NCBI GenBank assembly: GCA_025617745.1
Contig: CM046853.1
Span: 10,432,974 to 10,496,973, forward strand
Source: Heliocidaris erythrogramma
Taxonomy: Eukaryota > Echinodermata > Echinoidea > Camarodonta > Echinometridae
Direction of reading: 5' to 3'
DNA length: 64,000 nt
Numbering within the stretch: position 1 is the first letter of the stretch; each line of letters starts with the position of its first letter. The position numbers and the translations under genes were made by a program. The notes beneath the pieces were generated by a model. It did not search any database and was not told the DNA's origin. It worked only from the letters and a program-made list of their open reading frames with translations. Shown one piece after another: positions 11,600-23,200 of this stretch.

Positions 11600-11940
11600 T
11601 TACGTGGGTTCCCCCGGTGAGAGCTACAGAGTCTGCACTACGTACCGTTCGCCGGACGCACGCGCAATCGTCGTCTGATTCGGTCGACGGCGAGGCAAAG
11701 CACGCGGGCCAATGGGATTTGGTCGTTCAGGAGATCGCTCACCTGCTGCCAACGCGACGTCGTCGTGCAACGCGAAGGCGACGTTGCACATGCGTGCGGC
11801 CAGGCCGACCGGTCGGGACCGAAGGCGGCTCGCGGCGGGCAGCGGGAAAACATTTTATAGAGTCCATCGGACCCCCTCCTGCAGCGCGTGCAAAGTCAAT
11901 CGCGGCGGGCGCGGGACCCCCTGCGTGGCCTTAGCGAATT
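11600..11940. other. GC-rich island, no gene recognised
   Basis: The composition changes abruptly to GC-rich with many CpG dinucleotides. Overlapping frames on both strands encode arginine/alanine-rich, low-information peptides, which is what GC-rich noncoding DNA gives. It directly precedes a (TG)n(TA)n run and the inverted-repeat element that starts at about 12003. It may be a fragment of another mobile element. Confidence 0.4.
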
Positions 11941-11962
11941 ATATTAGATTTTTCTATGTATA

Positions 11963-12002
<40 letters not shown>

Positions 12003-12007
<5 letters not shown>

Positions 12008-13363
12008 ACCTGGGTCCAGTCCGCTACCGTCGGATTCGACGCCCCCTCACACCTAACCGAATTGCCTGAAATATGCCTTGCGATGGCTGGCGAAAGGAAT
12101 TTTTTTTTAAATCGTTTTCAATGGTAACTGATAGTAAATCATATTTACCCTTCGTGTTTGGGTTCGTACAACTTCTGAACTAACAGCTGCGATTATTCAA
12201 ATTCGCGCGGAAATTTTGAACATGTTTAAAATTTCCCGACGAATTGAAAAATCGTTGGTCATCTGTTTGAATTCGCATCTCTTATTTAGTCTGCGGTAAT
12301 CGTTCGTTTATCGTTCGTGTGTTATTGTCGCGCATAGTCCCTCATCGCGCTTTTGCCAAAGTGGACCGATCTCGAAAGAACCCTTAACGAAGCAACACGA
12401 TGACAAAATATGAGTTGCGCATGGAAACGAAGATACTATGACAAACGGATTTTCGCTTGCCATCTTCTATGCGAAGGGAAACCAATACTAACTTTTACTA
12501 AATTTTAATAGCGATACATACACGAAGACAAGGCTAAGAGATACTAAGACAAACTATGGATTGCGATCGTGACTCTGCGGGACTCTCAGGAGGAGGCGGC
12601 ACTTCAGACTGTGGTTGTGAGCATCCCGAGGTTGTGGATTTACTCCCGGTAGATGCAGTCTTTCGTGCCTTCCCTCTGCCTTTGCCTCTTCCTTTCACTG
12701 TAGGCATGTTGCGTGGATGACTTCTCTGGCCGTAACGTACAAGAACGCCCGATCTATTCCCTCGTCTTCGTTTCTAATCGCACGCCATATCAAACCATTG
12801 CTCACTGTTCGTTCGTCTTATTGGGTTATATCAACCCTTCGCTCGCCTTCGCCTGCAATTTACTCAAAGAGGTGAACCGAAAAATCGATATCCTTCGCAT
12901 GTCATATTTATCCTTCGCTTACCGTTCGTTGATAAAATTTGACAATAGTTACTGATCGCATGATTTGACGGAAATTTTATTTGAATTCGTTGAATTCGCG
13001 TGCATTTCGTGCATTTTTCCCATTCGTCATCCTTCGTCCGCCTACATTCGGCCAGGTGTGAGGGGGCTATAAGGCAGACTGGTGACTCGACTCGGCTTGT
13101 GCATCTGCTTGCTGCAATGGATCGGTGTCACGCTTGGGTGGCTTTCTTGGCGGCCTTTTTCGGTGCCTGCACTTTGAGATGATCTCCGACGTTTTGTTTG
13201 CCTAAACAAAAGGTCGCCAAGAAAGGCCACCAAGAAAGCCACCCAAGCGTGACACCGATCCATTGCAGCAAGCAGATGCACAAGCCGAGTCGAGTCACCA
13301 GTCTTCCTGAAGATCGCGTCGAGCGTGAAACTGACGGTAGCGGACAGGACCCAGGTACAAATA
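12003..13363. mobile_element. Nested inverted-repeat DNA element, about 1.36 kb
   Basis: The outer ends are inverted repeats. The left reads TTTGTACCTGGGTCC then GTCCGCTACCGTC. The right, read on the other strand, gives TTTGTACCTGGGTCC then TGTCCGCTACCGTC. Inside is a second inverted pair, CCCCCTCACACCT at about 12042 and AGGTGTGAGGGGG at about 13054, so one element may sit in another. A third inverted pair of about 87 bases forms the hairpin at 13073-13308. The element lies within (TA)n microsatellite sequence in intron 4 space of the broken aldehyde dehydrogenase. No transposase is recognised; the interior is rich in TTCG words. Confidence 0.7.
13073..13308. repeat. Long hairpin, two 87-bp arms
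   Basis: The left arm (13073-13159) and right arm (13222-13308) are reverse complements with only a few mismatches. For example, 'ggatcggtgtcacgcttggg' is mirrored by 'cccaagcgtgacaccgatcc'. The loop is about 62 bases. Apparent open frames of 60-94 codons on both strands here are mirror images of each other, which explains their matching peptides. Confidence 0.85.
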
Positions 13364-13432
13364 TTATGCTCTGCCCTTCAGCATTGAGCACTTTTGAATG
13401 CCTCAGCTCCAAATTTAACTACACCTATGTGA

Positions 13433-13435
<3 letters not shown>

Positions 13436-13480
<45 letters not shown>
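13436..13480. repeat. (TA)n microsatellite
   Basis: A run of alternating TA follows the inverted-repeat element. The 137-codon frame that crosses it (13198-13611) is a shadow of the hairpin arm joined to the microsatellite and is not a gene. Confidence 0.85.
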
Positions 13481-13829
13481 TTTTGTACTTTAACATCACC
13501 TTACTGATAATGTTTATAAAAAAATACCGTTATATTTATAAAACCTTGAACCCAGAATACGTACTAAAACGTGTGGGAAAAAAAATCTCACTAAAAATCA
13601 AGGGATATTAAATTCACTTTATTTTCATCGTTTCGTTTACCTTTAATCATATTAAATGGCGGAGGTTGTTCCATTTAATGCCAATTTCTTTCTCAGTGGA
13701 ATTTCCCCATGGAGTTAGTAATAAGGAAAGCAGGCGCAGCACTGGCAGATGGATGTTCAATGATCATCAAACCTTCAGAGGACACTCCTCTCTCTGATCT
13801 TGCTCTTTGTGACGTAAGACATTTTTAAT

Positions 13830-15139
13830 CAGTTGTTTATCTAAGAGAGAAATGCTACATTACCGGCATATTTCATCTTTCAGTCAGAGATCTGACGCGT
13901 CTGTAAATCTGTTAGTTTTTAATATTCATTCAAAGGTTTCATCATCCGAATAAAAAGCGTGGGCAGAAAATGGGGAATCGTCTTTCTTTAACTCCTGCAA
14001 CATATCTCAATTCAACCTTCCCAATCCTCATACATGAACTCCTTACATACATTACAAAACTCATTAAACACACTTATACCATCAAATATTAATGGGTATT
14101 GCTTGCCTGACGACCAAAACTCAAAGAACAGGAGCAAAAGCTGGAAAGAATGATAAATTGTGTACACTTTATTAATTTTGTTCCAGATGTGCTCAGTTCT
14201 TACACAAAATGATAAATTCGATAATCAACTTATATACATCATGTACTTGTATATACGACAATGCTTTAGACACTGATTTCTATGAATACATTATTTTTCA
14301 TTTTATTGGGCGAGTGATTAAGCTTTGGATAACAATAATCCATCATCATTCCATTAATGATGTCAGAGTGATACGATTATTAAACAATAATACTTGGTAC
14401 CAATATGCCAATATAAACGACTCCATAATATTTCTACAGTGCGTATAAAAAAGTTACATTTTTGAAAAATCTGTCAAATTTACATTTCAAAATATCTAGA
14501 AGATTTTTTCATGTCAATAGATGCCCAATAATCTCATCTATCAAGTGCCAAGAACAAAACAAATTTTCGTTCACGCTTGGGCGAATACTGACTGTTTTGT
14601 CCAGAGTGTGAAAAATGACTTGTTCTAATTTGAAAGAATAGGGAAAATTAAACTAGCAGTCTGAATAAGTACTGCTATCCAAACAAATTGCTCTTTGTCA
14701 TAAATTAATGATTATGTTATGATAGTCTAGGAATTTTTTGGCAATTTTCTATCATAATTTTAATGATTTCATTGCTTTATGTATCAGTGAGAATTAATAA
14801 TGTGTAATTACTTCAAGATCTTTTTAAGCACATAATTCACAACACACAGACACATCAAAATAACATGCCAATCATTCATTCAAGAAGAATCAAATTAATT
14901 AATCTTCAAATTATTCAACCAATTAATCTATCAATCAACCCATCAGTACCTCAACAGTTGCCTCAATATGGTTTATACTCCAATTCCTCAACTATTTCAA
15001 GTAATGTTCCGATAAAAAATATGCTCTCTTTACATAGAGCTTAAATGAATCATCTTATATCCAAATGATTTCTGTGTAATTTGTATTCCAAAGAAGAAAC
15101 TCCATTACCGTGGTCACAGCTCTCATATACTATTTATTT
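13830..15139. other. AT-rich intron 4 sequence, nothing recognised
   Basis: There is no conserved coding segment, RNA gene or clear repeat pair in this stretch. It lies between the fourth and fifth exons of the aldehyde dehydrogenase pseudogene. Confidence 0.5.
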
Positions 15140-15235
15140 ATTTATCTATTTATCTATTTCTGATATTTAGACAGGTGACTCATTATCACAAATAGTGGTG
15201 GTCTCCCATGAGGCCCTGATAGCAATAATAAGTAA
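15140..15235 (-). mobile_element. 3' tail of a retroelement, inverted copy of the 1060-1165 tail
   Basis: Read on the minus strand it gives 'gggagaccaccactatttgt' then 'ctaaatatcagaaatag' and an (AAATAG/AAATA) tail. This matches 1060-1165 base for base over most positions. It is a second copy of the same retroelement 3' end; no coding body is seen. Confidence 0.5.
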
Positions 15236-16153
15236 CAATAATAGTGAAAAAATCATGAAAATAAACTCATAACCAACAATAAATAAGAACATTGATAAAT
15301 ATATAGACAAAGTATTTGGTATCCTCGTAATTAATGTCGTTGCACATTTTTAGTATCTTAATAAATCATCATGTGTATAGACGGTAATTATTTTCTAAAA
15401 TCCGTTGAAAATAACCATGTATGTATTAGTCATTTTGAATTGGCATTTTATAGTTTTGAAAGTACATACTCAAAGTATAAAGACTACTTTAGCTCAGTAC
15501 AGAAACACACTTGGAATACCAAAATTGTTACATATATATTTACAAAACATGTTATGGGATAATATACTTATTCAAGGATTACACAATGATTGCATGTAAT
15601 TTAGTATAGCAATCAGATGTACAATGTCTCTTTAAAAACGGTAAAATACAAATATATTTATTACTGATCATGAATGATATGAAATCATTCACTTTGAAAA
15701 GCATTATGTCATCGTATATTCGAGTGATTCTAAAGCAATATGCATGAAAAATTATTTTATTACCATTACATATCTGTCTGCAGATGTTTTGAAAACAGTG
15801 TTACCCAATGATATATACTTCATCAATGACAACAATAAATCTCAATTTCAGAAATAGTTATAAGCTCACTGTTACCTATGTACAAAGATTAATAAGGTTT
15901 ACCATCGATCAGTGCTGTCCCCACTCCCCGTATAATTTCAGTTTTCTCAATACTTTTATCGTCAGTGTACCTGCGTACACTTCGCCTTGCGGTATTCATG
16001 CCGTCCACAAGGCTTCGAGCTCTCTCCACAATAGAGCCTAACTGAATCCAATGGTTTCTTACAATTTTCTTCCCAAAACTCTGTTACAGCAAGAGCTGCA
16101 TTCAGACAGCACACAGTCTCGCATTAACAGTAACATACTAAGTCATATAAATG

Positions 16154-16790
16154 GATTCCCTTGTCACCAATTTACTATTCCAATGCTAATGAAAGCAATT
16201 CTTCCTATTACCATTGTATAGTTGCCAATATATAAACTGTTTTATGAAAAATGGTATCATCCAGCCTTGCAAATTTATTTCGTCGATTACGACGTTGGAT
16301 CTCATTAAATAAAAAAGACTTACTTTATAATTTACTAATTCATAATATTTCCGCTTATTTTACACTTTTAAGTCATGCGGATTCCCTTGTCACCAATTTA
16401 CTATTCCAATGCTAATTAAAGAAATATGTGTTAAAACGATTCTTCCAATCCCCATAAAACTTGCCAATGTGGAAAACAATTTCATCCAATCATGCCCGGC
16501 CAATGATTTATTTCGACGATTACGACGTTGGATCTAAAAACCTACTTCGTATTATACAAATTCATAATTTTTTTTATTTTACACTTTCAGGTCATGTAAA
16601 TGAATTCCCTTGTCACCAATTTACTATTCCAACGCCAATGAAAGCAATATGCATTGAGCAATTCTTCCTATACCCTTTAAAATCTTGCCAATTCATATAA
16701 TGCGAAAAAGTTTCATCTAATCATGCCCAGCCAATTATCTACTTCGTCGATTACGACGTTAGATCTCATTTTCAAAAAATACCTACTAGC
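16154..16790. repeat. Three tandem copies of a 223-227 bp unit
   Basis: The phrase 'attcccttgtcaccaattta' starts at 16154, 16381 and 16604. Further shared blocks include 'cgtcgattacgacgttggat' (16275, 16515 and 16745 regions). The third copy is interrupted by a SINE-like insertion from about 16790 to 17078, after which the unit's 'cgcttattttata' end reappears. It has no coding potential. Confidence 0.85.
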
Positions 16791-17078
16791 GTCCTTTGGC
16801 AAGACATTAATCTACATTTGCCACTCTCCACCCAGGTGTTACATGTAAATGGGTACCCGGTAGGATGCGAAAGTTAATGCTGTTTGTTTAGCAATTTGAG
16901 CGTCACTGTCATGCCCATTGCTGGAATACTCCCCAGGGAGCGGATAATGTGCATACATTGTGTGCGGGCATGCCAGAATCCGATGACCGGGGTAATAATA
17001 TATCTGTAAAGCGCTTAGCCACATCACCGATGTATTAGGCGCTATATAAAAGCGGAATATTATTATTATTATTATTAT
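16790..17078 (+). mobile_element. SINE body with L2-like tail and (ATT)n end
   Basis: The block 'gtcctttggcaagacatta' starts it, with 'gtaaatgggtacc' following. The end reads 'gtaaagcgctta', then 'ggcgctatataaaagcgg', then (ATT)n. This order resembles MIR/CORE-type SINEs, whose tails derive from L2-class LINEs. The 5' tRNA-like head is missing, so this copy is 5' truncated. The same body block occurs with tRNA-like heads at 24775 and at 35390-35603 (minus). Confidence 0.6.
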
Positions 17079-17670
17079 ATTATACAAAGTCATAGTTTTC
17101 GCTTATTTTATACATTCAAACTATAATGCTTTTCTACAATATCATTTTCTAATCACTGCATAGATATAGTCGTAAATTTTCCTATTTCCCCAAAATATCA
17201 GTAATAAAATATCTTTCAAACTTCCGACTGAACTGGAGACTAAATTTTCCGAGGACACAATATACACATGAAGTGCTTAATCAGTCCTCATGCAATTTCT
17301 CAGACTTGCATTTTCAACTTATTACAATATAGTATAGGTTTTCACACAGCGCACGCCAGCGAAAATATTCGGGCTTTCAAATTCAGAATCCGATCAATCA
17401 ATTTCATTTATGGGCGCTCCCATTTCCTTTCCGTCAAATAAAAATCACGCACGTGCGTTCGATTCCCATATGCGAGCATTGCATTTCCTACTTGTGCATT
17501 GGAATTCACGCAATAATCATGATGAACCTGTTTGGGGCGTTCAATTTCATTTTCAGGTGATCAATTTCCTACTTCGTGCACTCAATTTAGTGGAGAAGAT
17601 AAGATAGATATTTGAGGAAGTGGGTTATGAGGGGGAGAGGGGGACGAGCGTTGGTGGTTTCTGATAAAAC

Positions 17671-18070
17671 GAGCACACACACACACACACACACAAACGC
17701 AAAAATCTTATTTATATAGGCTTCTATGTAGTATGTTTATTATTTTCATACGTACTATATTGAACCAGTCATGAACCACTGATAACACTGGAAAGCAACT
17801 GAAGGTTGGCAGAAAGGACAATGGCAATTGTTGTGTTCTGAATTAATTACCGATACACACACACACACATGTTTGTAAGCTATTGTTCGAATTTCAACCG
17901 ATGACTCCACTATTGAATTGCGTCACAAAATTCATTGACGGAATAAACCTCACCAATTGTTGACAACCGATGACCTATTGAATTACTACCGATGACCCAT
18001 TGTTCTCTTTGTTCGATGTCATCGGTTTGAATACGTATACATGTACACCCTCACACACACACACACACAG
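17671..18070. repeat. (CA)n microsatellites around an inverted-repeat element
   Basis: (CA)n tracts at about 17671-17695, 17854-17870 and 18050-18069 bracket the short element at 17882-18036. The same element at 47925-48075 is also embedded in dinucleotide repeats. Confidence 0.8.
17882..18036 (+). mobile_element. 155-bp inverted-repeat element (MITE-like)
   Basis: The ends are imperfect inverted repeats: TTCAACCGATGAC on the left, and TTCAAACCGATGAC when the right end is read on the other strand. Internally the word ACCGATGACC repeats. A near-identical copy in opposite orientation occupies 47925-48075 inside intron 2 of the P450 gene. Confidence 0.65.
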
Positions 18071-18610
18071 AATTTGAATGTCTTAATTTTGCAGAAAGTG
18101 AAATCTAATTGAATATTCAGAGCATTACTTTTAAGAATATTAATGAAGAAATTTCACAAAACTTATTCCAAATAAATTTGACATCCTTCAATTTATATTT
18201 TCTTTTGAAAACACAAGTCTAGCACAAGTTTTAACTTTTGAGTTACAATGATCAAAAGTGTCAAATGTTTTTTTTACACCTATTATAATCACTTCTTACT
18301 CTTTAGGCTACCAAAGCATAAGTATGCATACATTAAAGAGACAAACAACATTTACCTGCCATACAAACGTAACGCAGGCAAATAATATTTTATTGGAGCA
18401 CAATCATTTGACTTTATTCTGTGATCGTATTGAAATATTATCTGCTTCAAAGTTGGTCCACCATCTGCTGATTCGGAATCAGAAATCGTTTAGATAGCCC
18501 TGGTAATCAGTTTTACCAGCATTAAATAGGCCCACTATATATGGATCAATAAAGCACATTTTCCATGTATTTAATGTTTCAGCTTGCTGCAGAAGACTGC
18601 GCGTACCTTC

Positions 18611-18750
18611 GGGGGAGCGTTTCATGAAAGGAAGTTGTCGGATATTTTATCCGACAACTGTTATAAGCTACTGAAATCCTTGCATCTGATTGGCTGAGAA
18701 CAAATTTGTCGGATGAAATATCTGACAAGTCCTTTCATGAAACGCCCCCG
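18611..18750. mobile_element. 140-bp MITE inside exon 5 of the aldehyde dehydrogenase
   Basis: The left end reads GCGTTTCATGAAAGG, then TTGTCGGATATTTTATCCGA. The right end on the other strand reads GCGTTTCATGAAAGG, then TTGTCAGATATTTCATCCGA. The two arms pair over about 50 bases. Removing about 138 bases restores a 147-base exon (49 codons) in frame with its neighbours, which dates the insertion after the gene had its present exon structure. The reading frame hits TGA inside the left arm. Confidence 0.85.
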
Positions 18751-19479
18751 GGTGTAATCAACGTAGTGCCCTGCTCCCGATCAAATGCACCTGCAGTTGG
18801 GAAGATACTCTGTAAAAGTCAGCTTGTCTCCAAAATACCGTGTAATGGATCAACTACCACTGGAAAGGTATGCTGATTTTTCTAAGGAAACATACGCCTA
18901 TGCTTCTTTTTTCAATGCAAAGTTACGTATAGACCAACCTCCTTTTAGGGGCTGATAGTCAAAGGAATATGATAAGGATATATTTTTTTATAGCACACAA
19001 CTCAAAACACACCTCTATCCAACTTTCCATTTATTATCCTCCATCACTAAGTATGGCACGTTCTACCATCTTAACAGAACAAAGTGACTTGTTCCTATAA
19101 CTTCCTATAGACCAGGGATGACCCTCATATTTGGTGTAAATATCTTTTATGATTGTTTCGTCATTGTTGTTAATCTAAACACAATTACGATTAGTATGAT
19201 CATTTGATCATACTTTCCAAGAAAACCACATGCATGGATACCAATTCTTTAAAATGCTGCCTTTCTCTCATGTTGAATCGCTGAAAACAGATCCTGCTGG
19301 CTCAGTCTGCGAGTACAGTCAAGAAAGTATCCATTGAGCTAGGAGACAATTCACCTTTCATCGTCTTCAATTCTTCTGATATTGATACAGCAATCAAGCG
19401 TTTGGCCGCTCTCAAGTTCTGTGCTTCAGGGCAGGTATATCTTAGTAATGACTGATAATTAATCTATTGATTGATTGGT

Positions 19480-19570
19480 CTGATCTCATTAGTTGCTTGA
19501 TTGATTCATTCATGATTTTATTTGATTTATTGGTTGATTGAATATTGATTGATTGATTGATTGATTGATT
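19480..19570. repeat. (ATTG)n simple repeat
   Basis: Tandem 'attgattg' units lie in the intron between aldehyde dehydrogenase exon 6 and the terminal exon. The remaining sequence 19570-19977 holds no trace of the missing catalytic exons. Confidence 0.8.
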
Positions 19571-20239
19571 GGCTCATTGATTCATTCATCCATTCACTGA
19601 CTGATCCACAATTCCCCGATGAGAGTAATCTCTATATAGCGCAACAGAACCATCGTCTTTAAACATGTTAAAGTATTTAAAGTTTTTTATTTAAAGTTTG
19701 ATATTTAAATGTTATTTGCCTGAGAATGGAAGTCATAAATTGTGTATAATTTATATTCTTATGAAGGTTAAATTAACCACTTTGTAGATTGTCATTTCAA
19801 TCAAGACTTTTTTCGTAGTTATGCTTTACAATTTTTACTAGCTTTCTCGTCAAAGTAAATTATTGCGGCTCATGCCCTTTGGCCCAATGAACCGTGTTAA
19901 AGAGAATGAAGAATCCCCTGAAATAATAGCGCGTGTATGGGTCTGGCGGGCTATTTTTTTATCTCAGGACAGGTATGGTGGGTATCAACATTTCCACGTC
20001 CAGTGTAGATGCGCCCTTCGTCGGGATCAAGGAATCCGGTCTTGGGTTAGAGTGCTCCAAATACAGTCTGCACGAGTATCAAAATATCAAACTGATGTCA
20101 TTCGGCGGATATAGTGAAGTTCAGGAGAAGATATACTCACACGTGATATTAATTGATATAATGTAACACTTACGTATACACTATCATTTTGCTTTGTTTT
20201 GATCTCATTGTGAATAGAATTTCATTTTTTAAATAGTTT

Positions 20240-23200
20240 TCATAGTTGAGTTTCAGTTTATTAACAACACATCACATGAATGACAGTATAATCATTAATA
20301 TAAAGAGTAATAATATTACATGAATACATATACATAAAAAAGTACTTATGTATATAAATGGATTTACAATAATATGTAGTCATGTTTGTAGATCAATGAA
20401 TAATCAAGTACGTGATTACACTTAACTGAATGTCATACAGTTGCACTATTTATACTAAGATATAGTTGCTAATTGGAACGAGAAGTTAGCACAAGTGCTA
20501 GTCGAGCCTAGTTCCATTCTTTTGGCAAGATGCTTGCTTTATTTCTTTATATCAACATTTTAATTTCATCTTGTATTCACAAATATTAAAAGACAATACA
20601 GTATAGTTTACATTTCTTGAGGAGAGAAAATATCAAAAGCAGTGAATTTTCTTTTTCAAATTATAATTACAGAAATAACGTTTGATTTAAAAAAAAAATC
20701 TTTTTTTACACAAATAAGATTCACTATGAGATGTATGAAGTATACAGTACAGTGAAAATTGCAAAAATGTATAGCAAATGTAGTATTACAGATTACAAGT
20801 AATAATACATGAATAGATAAATTTTAAAAAAATAAAAAGATAAAAAGAGATGCAATTAAACAAACATTAAAGCTTAATCCTAAGCCAAAAGTATCATCAA
20901 ATACATGTATATGATAAATGGAGTACATACAAAATTAAGCTCACAACATCAATTACGTTGAAGGTTGCTTGATAGTTGTCTACGCAGGGTTGACCTTGAA
21001 GATGTAAATCTGATTTCATGTGGAAGACTATTCCACAGCTTTGTTCCAACAAACGAAATGCTAAACTGTCCTTGCCTTGTCTTACATTTTGGTACACAGA
21101 GTAACCCATTTTCCTTCCCTCTTGCTACATGTCTGTGCTGTATGATCTAACAATATTCTACTAGTGAGTGTGGTAATATACCTTTCGCCAGGTCATACAT
21201 GAATGTTGATACGTAAAGTTCATGGAGTTGAAAAATATCGAGTATTCCTAGGCTTTCGAAAAGAGGTTTTGAGTCTGTACTAATCGGACTAAAAGTGATT
21301 GCCCTCATTGCCATTTTTTTGACAAATATATATACAATTTAGATTACTTTTGTAAGTAGTCCCCCACACCTCTATTCCATAAGAGATGTGAGGCTGTATA
21401 AAAGTCTTGTATAATAACACAAGTATATTCTTTGGTACAAAATGTCTTAACTTAAACAGAATGCCTACTTTTTTGCGTATGCACTTGTTTATTTTCTGAA
21501 TATGTTCTTTCCATGAAAGGTGGCAATCAATTTGAATGCCTACAAATGGTGCAACAGATACCTCACTAATGTCTGACCCTGATATTCTCACAGATCCTTT
21601 CTGATGTATTGCACGACCTTTTGATTTAATAACCATGTAATTTGTTTTCTGTAAGTTAATTGTGACTTGATTTGCATTACACCATTCCTGGACCTTCTCT
21701 AAATTTTCACTTATCAGTTCTAAGTCAATTTCCTTTTGTTTATTGTCAAAGGTATGAAACAGGTTTGAGTCATCAGCAAATAATCTGAAATTGAAAAAGT
21801 TTGGAATTAGAAATAATGTTGGACCAAGAACAGAGCCCTGAGGGACACATGTTATATTCAAATTTAAAGACATCTCATCCTTGTATTGTATAAACTGGGA
21901 TCGTTTGTACAAATAGTCTTCAAACCATTTCAAAGTTATTCCACGGATTCCATAATGTGACATTTTTTAAGGAGAATTCTATGGTTAATAGTATCAAAGG
22001 CCTTTTGAAAGTCAATAAAGATACCAAATGTTACTCTACCTTCATCTAAGTATTGCAATAATGTGTTTGCGAGATTAATCAAAGACAATTTAGTGCTATG
22101 TTTTTTACGAAAACCATACTGATGTTGAAACAGAGCATTATTCGCTTCCAAGAAATCAATTACACGTTTATTTATCATTTTTTCAAAGATTTTTCCCAGT
22201 ACTGGTAGGACGGAAATAGGTCTGTAATTGCCTGGTAAATGTTTTTGTCCCTTCTTGTAAATTGGTGTCACCTTTGCCACTTTCAAAGCTTCTGGAATTT
22301 ACCTTTTTCTATAGAAATATTAAATATATGTGTTAATGGACTTGAGATATATTGTGAAGCATCTTTCAACAACCTTGTAGGTAAATTATCATAGCCACAT
22401 GCTTTTTTGCTATCTAAAGTCTGCAGGTGGCATTTTACTTCATTTTCAACAACTGGTTTTAAAAATAGTGAGCTTTCTGCTTTGTTTCCTAAGTATTCTG
22501 TAAAGTCAGAATGAACAGTTGGTATTTCATGGGCCAGCTTTGGACCTATATTTACAAAAAGAAAAAGTTAAATTCATTAGCTATGTCACTATCACAAGTT
22601 ATCACTCTATTTTGTCCATGGTCAGATATTGTCAATTTTTCTACATTGGTCCCTTTATTCATCTCTTTTTCACTATACAGCAACTCATTAATGGTTTTCC
22701 ATGTTTTACAAGTATTGTTCTTGTTAATGAAGAAGAGGTTACTATCTCTTTGCATTCCTTAAGACTGAAGTTAAAATATTTCTGTACCTCTTGTATTCTT
22801 CATCTTTCTGGTTACTTTTTGATTTCCTAAGTTTAGAATACATCTTGTGCTTTTTGTTAATGGATTTTAGAATAGCCTTTGTTATCCATGGCTTTTTACC
22901 AATATTTTTACTTTTTTTTCTTGAAGTTGATGACACAATTGGTGCATGCTTGTCACAGACTTGCCTAAACACGTCACAAAATACAGAGTATGATTTGTTC
23001 ACTTCTGTACAGTCACTAACATTCTTCCAATCAATTTTATCTAGATCTTCATGAAATTTGTGAACATCATAATTTCTGAAGGTGTGAAATACAAACTTCT
23101 TGAATTTTGTTTTATCTGCATTAGTAAGATACTCAAAAGCAACAAATATTGGGAAATGATCTGAAACATCCGTTTCTATAACTCCAATATGAATGGGAGA

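Larger units (their letters stand above)
8604..20166 (+). pseudogene. Succinate-semialdehyde dehydrogenase-like (ALDH5A1 type), disrupted
   Basis: Seven exons are readable. They are 8604-8837 (ATG 8626, preceded by a likely acceptor at 8602-8603), 9299-9381, 9914-10084, 13697-13813, 18583-18867, 19291-19434 and 19978-20166. They encode family motifs in order: [21 protein letters not shown] then [52 protein letters not shown] (general-base Glu), FCASGQ and, near the C terminus, GIKESGLGLECSKYSL. The encoded enzyme family oxidises succinate semialdehyde with NAD(P), in mitochondria for the animal enzyme. Three lesions are seen. A 7-bp tandem duplication (cactgat) in exon 1 brings a stop at 8776. 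A 140-bp element is inserted in exon 5. About 170 residues after SGQ, including the catalytic Cys, are absent between 19435 and 19977. Exon phases are otherwise consistent. It is most likely a pseudogene, although assembly loss of exons cannot be excluded. Confidence 0.85.

Noticed and set aside
11617-12056. Open frames of 71-114 codons on both strands
   Set aside because: GC-rich low-information peptides, one of which runs into a TA microsatellite; no homology recognised.
13198-13611. 137-codon plus-strand frame
   Set aside because: It reads through one arm of a hairpin and then a TA microsatellite; the mirror arm gives the same peptide on the other strand.
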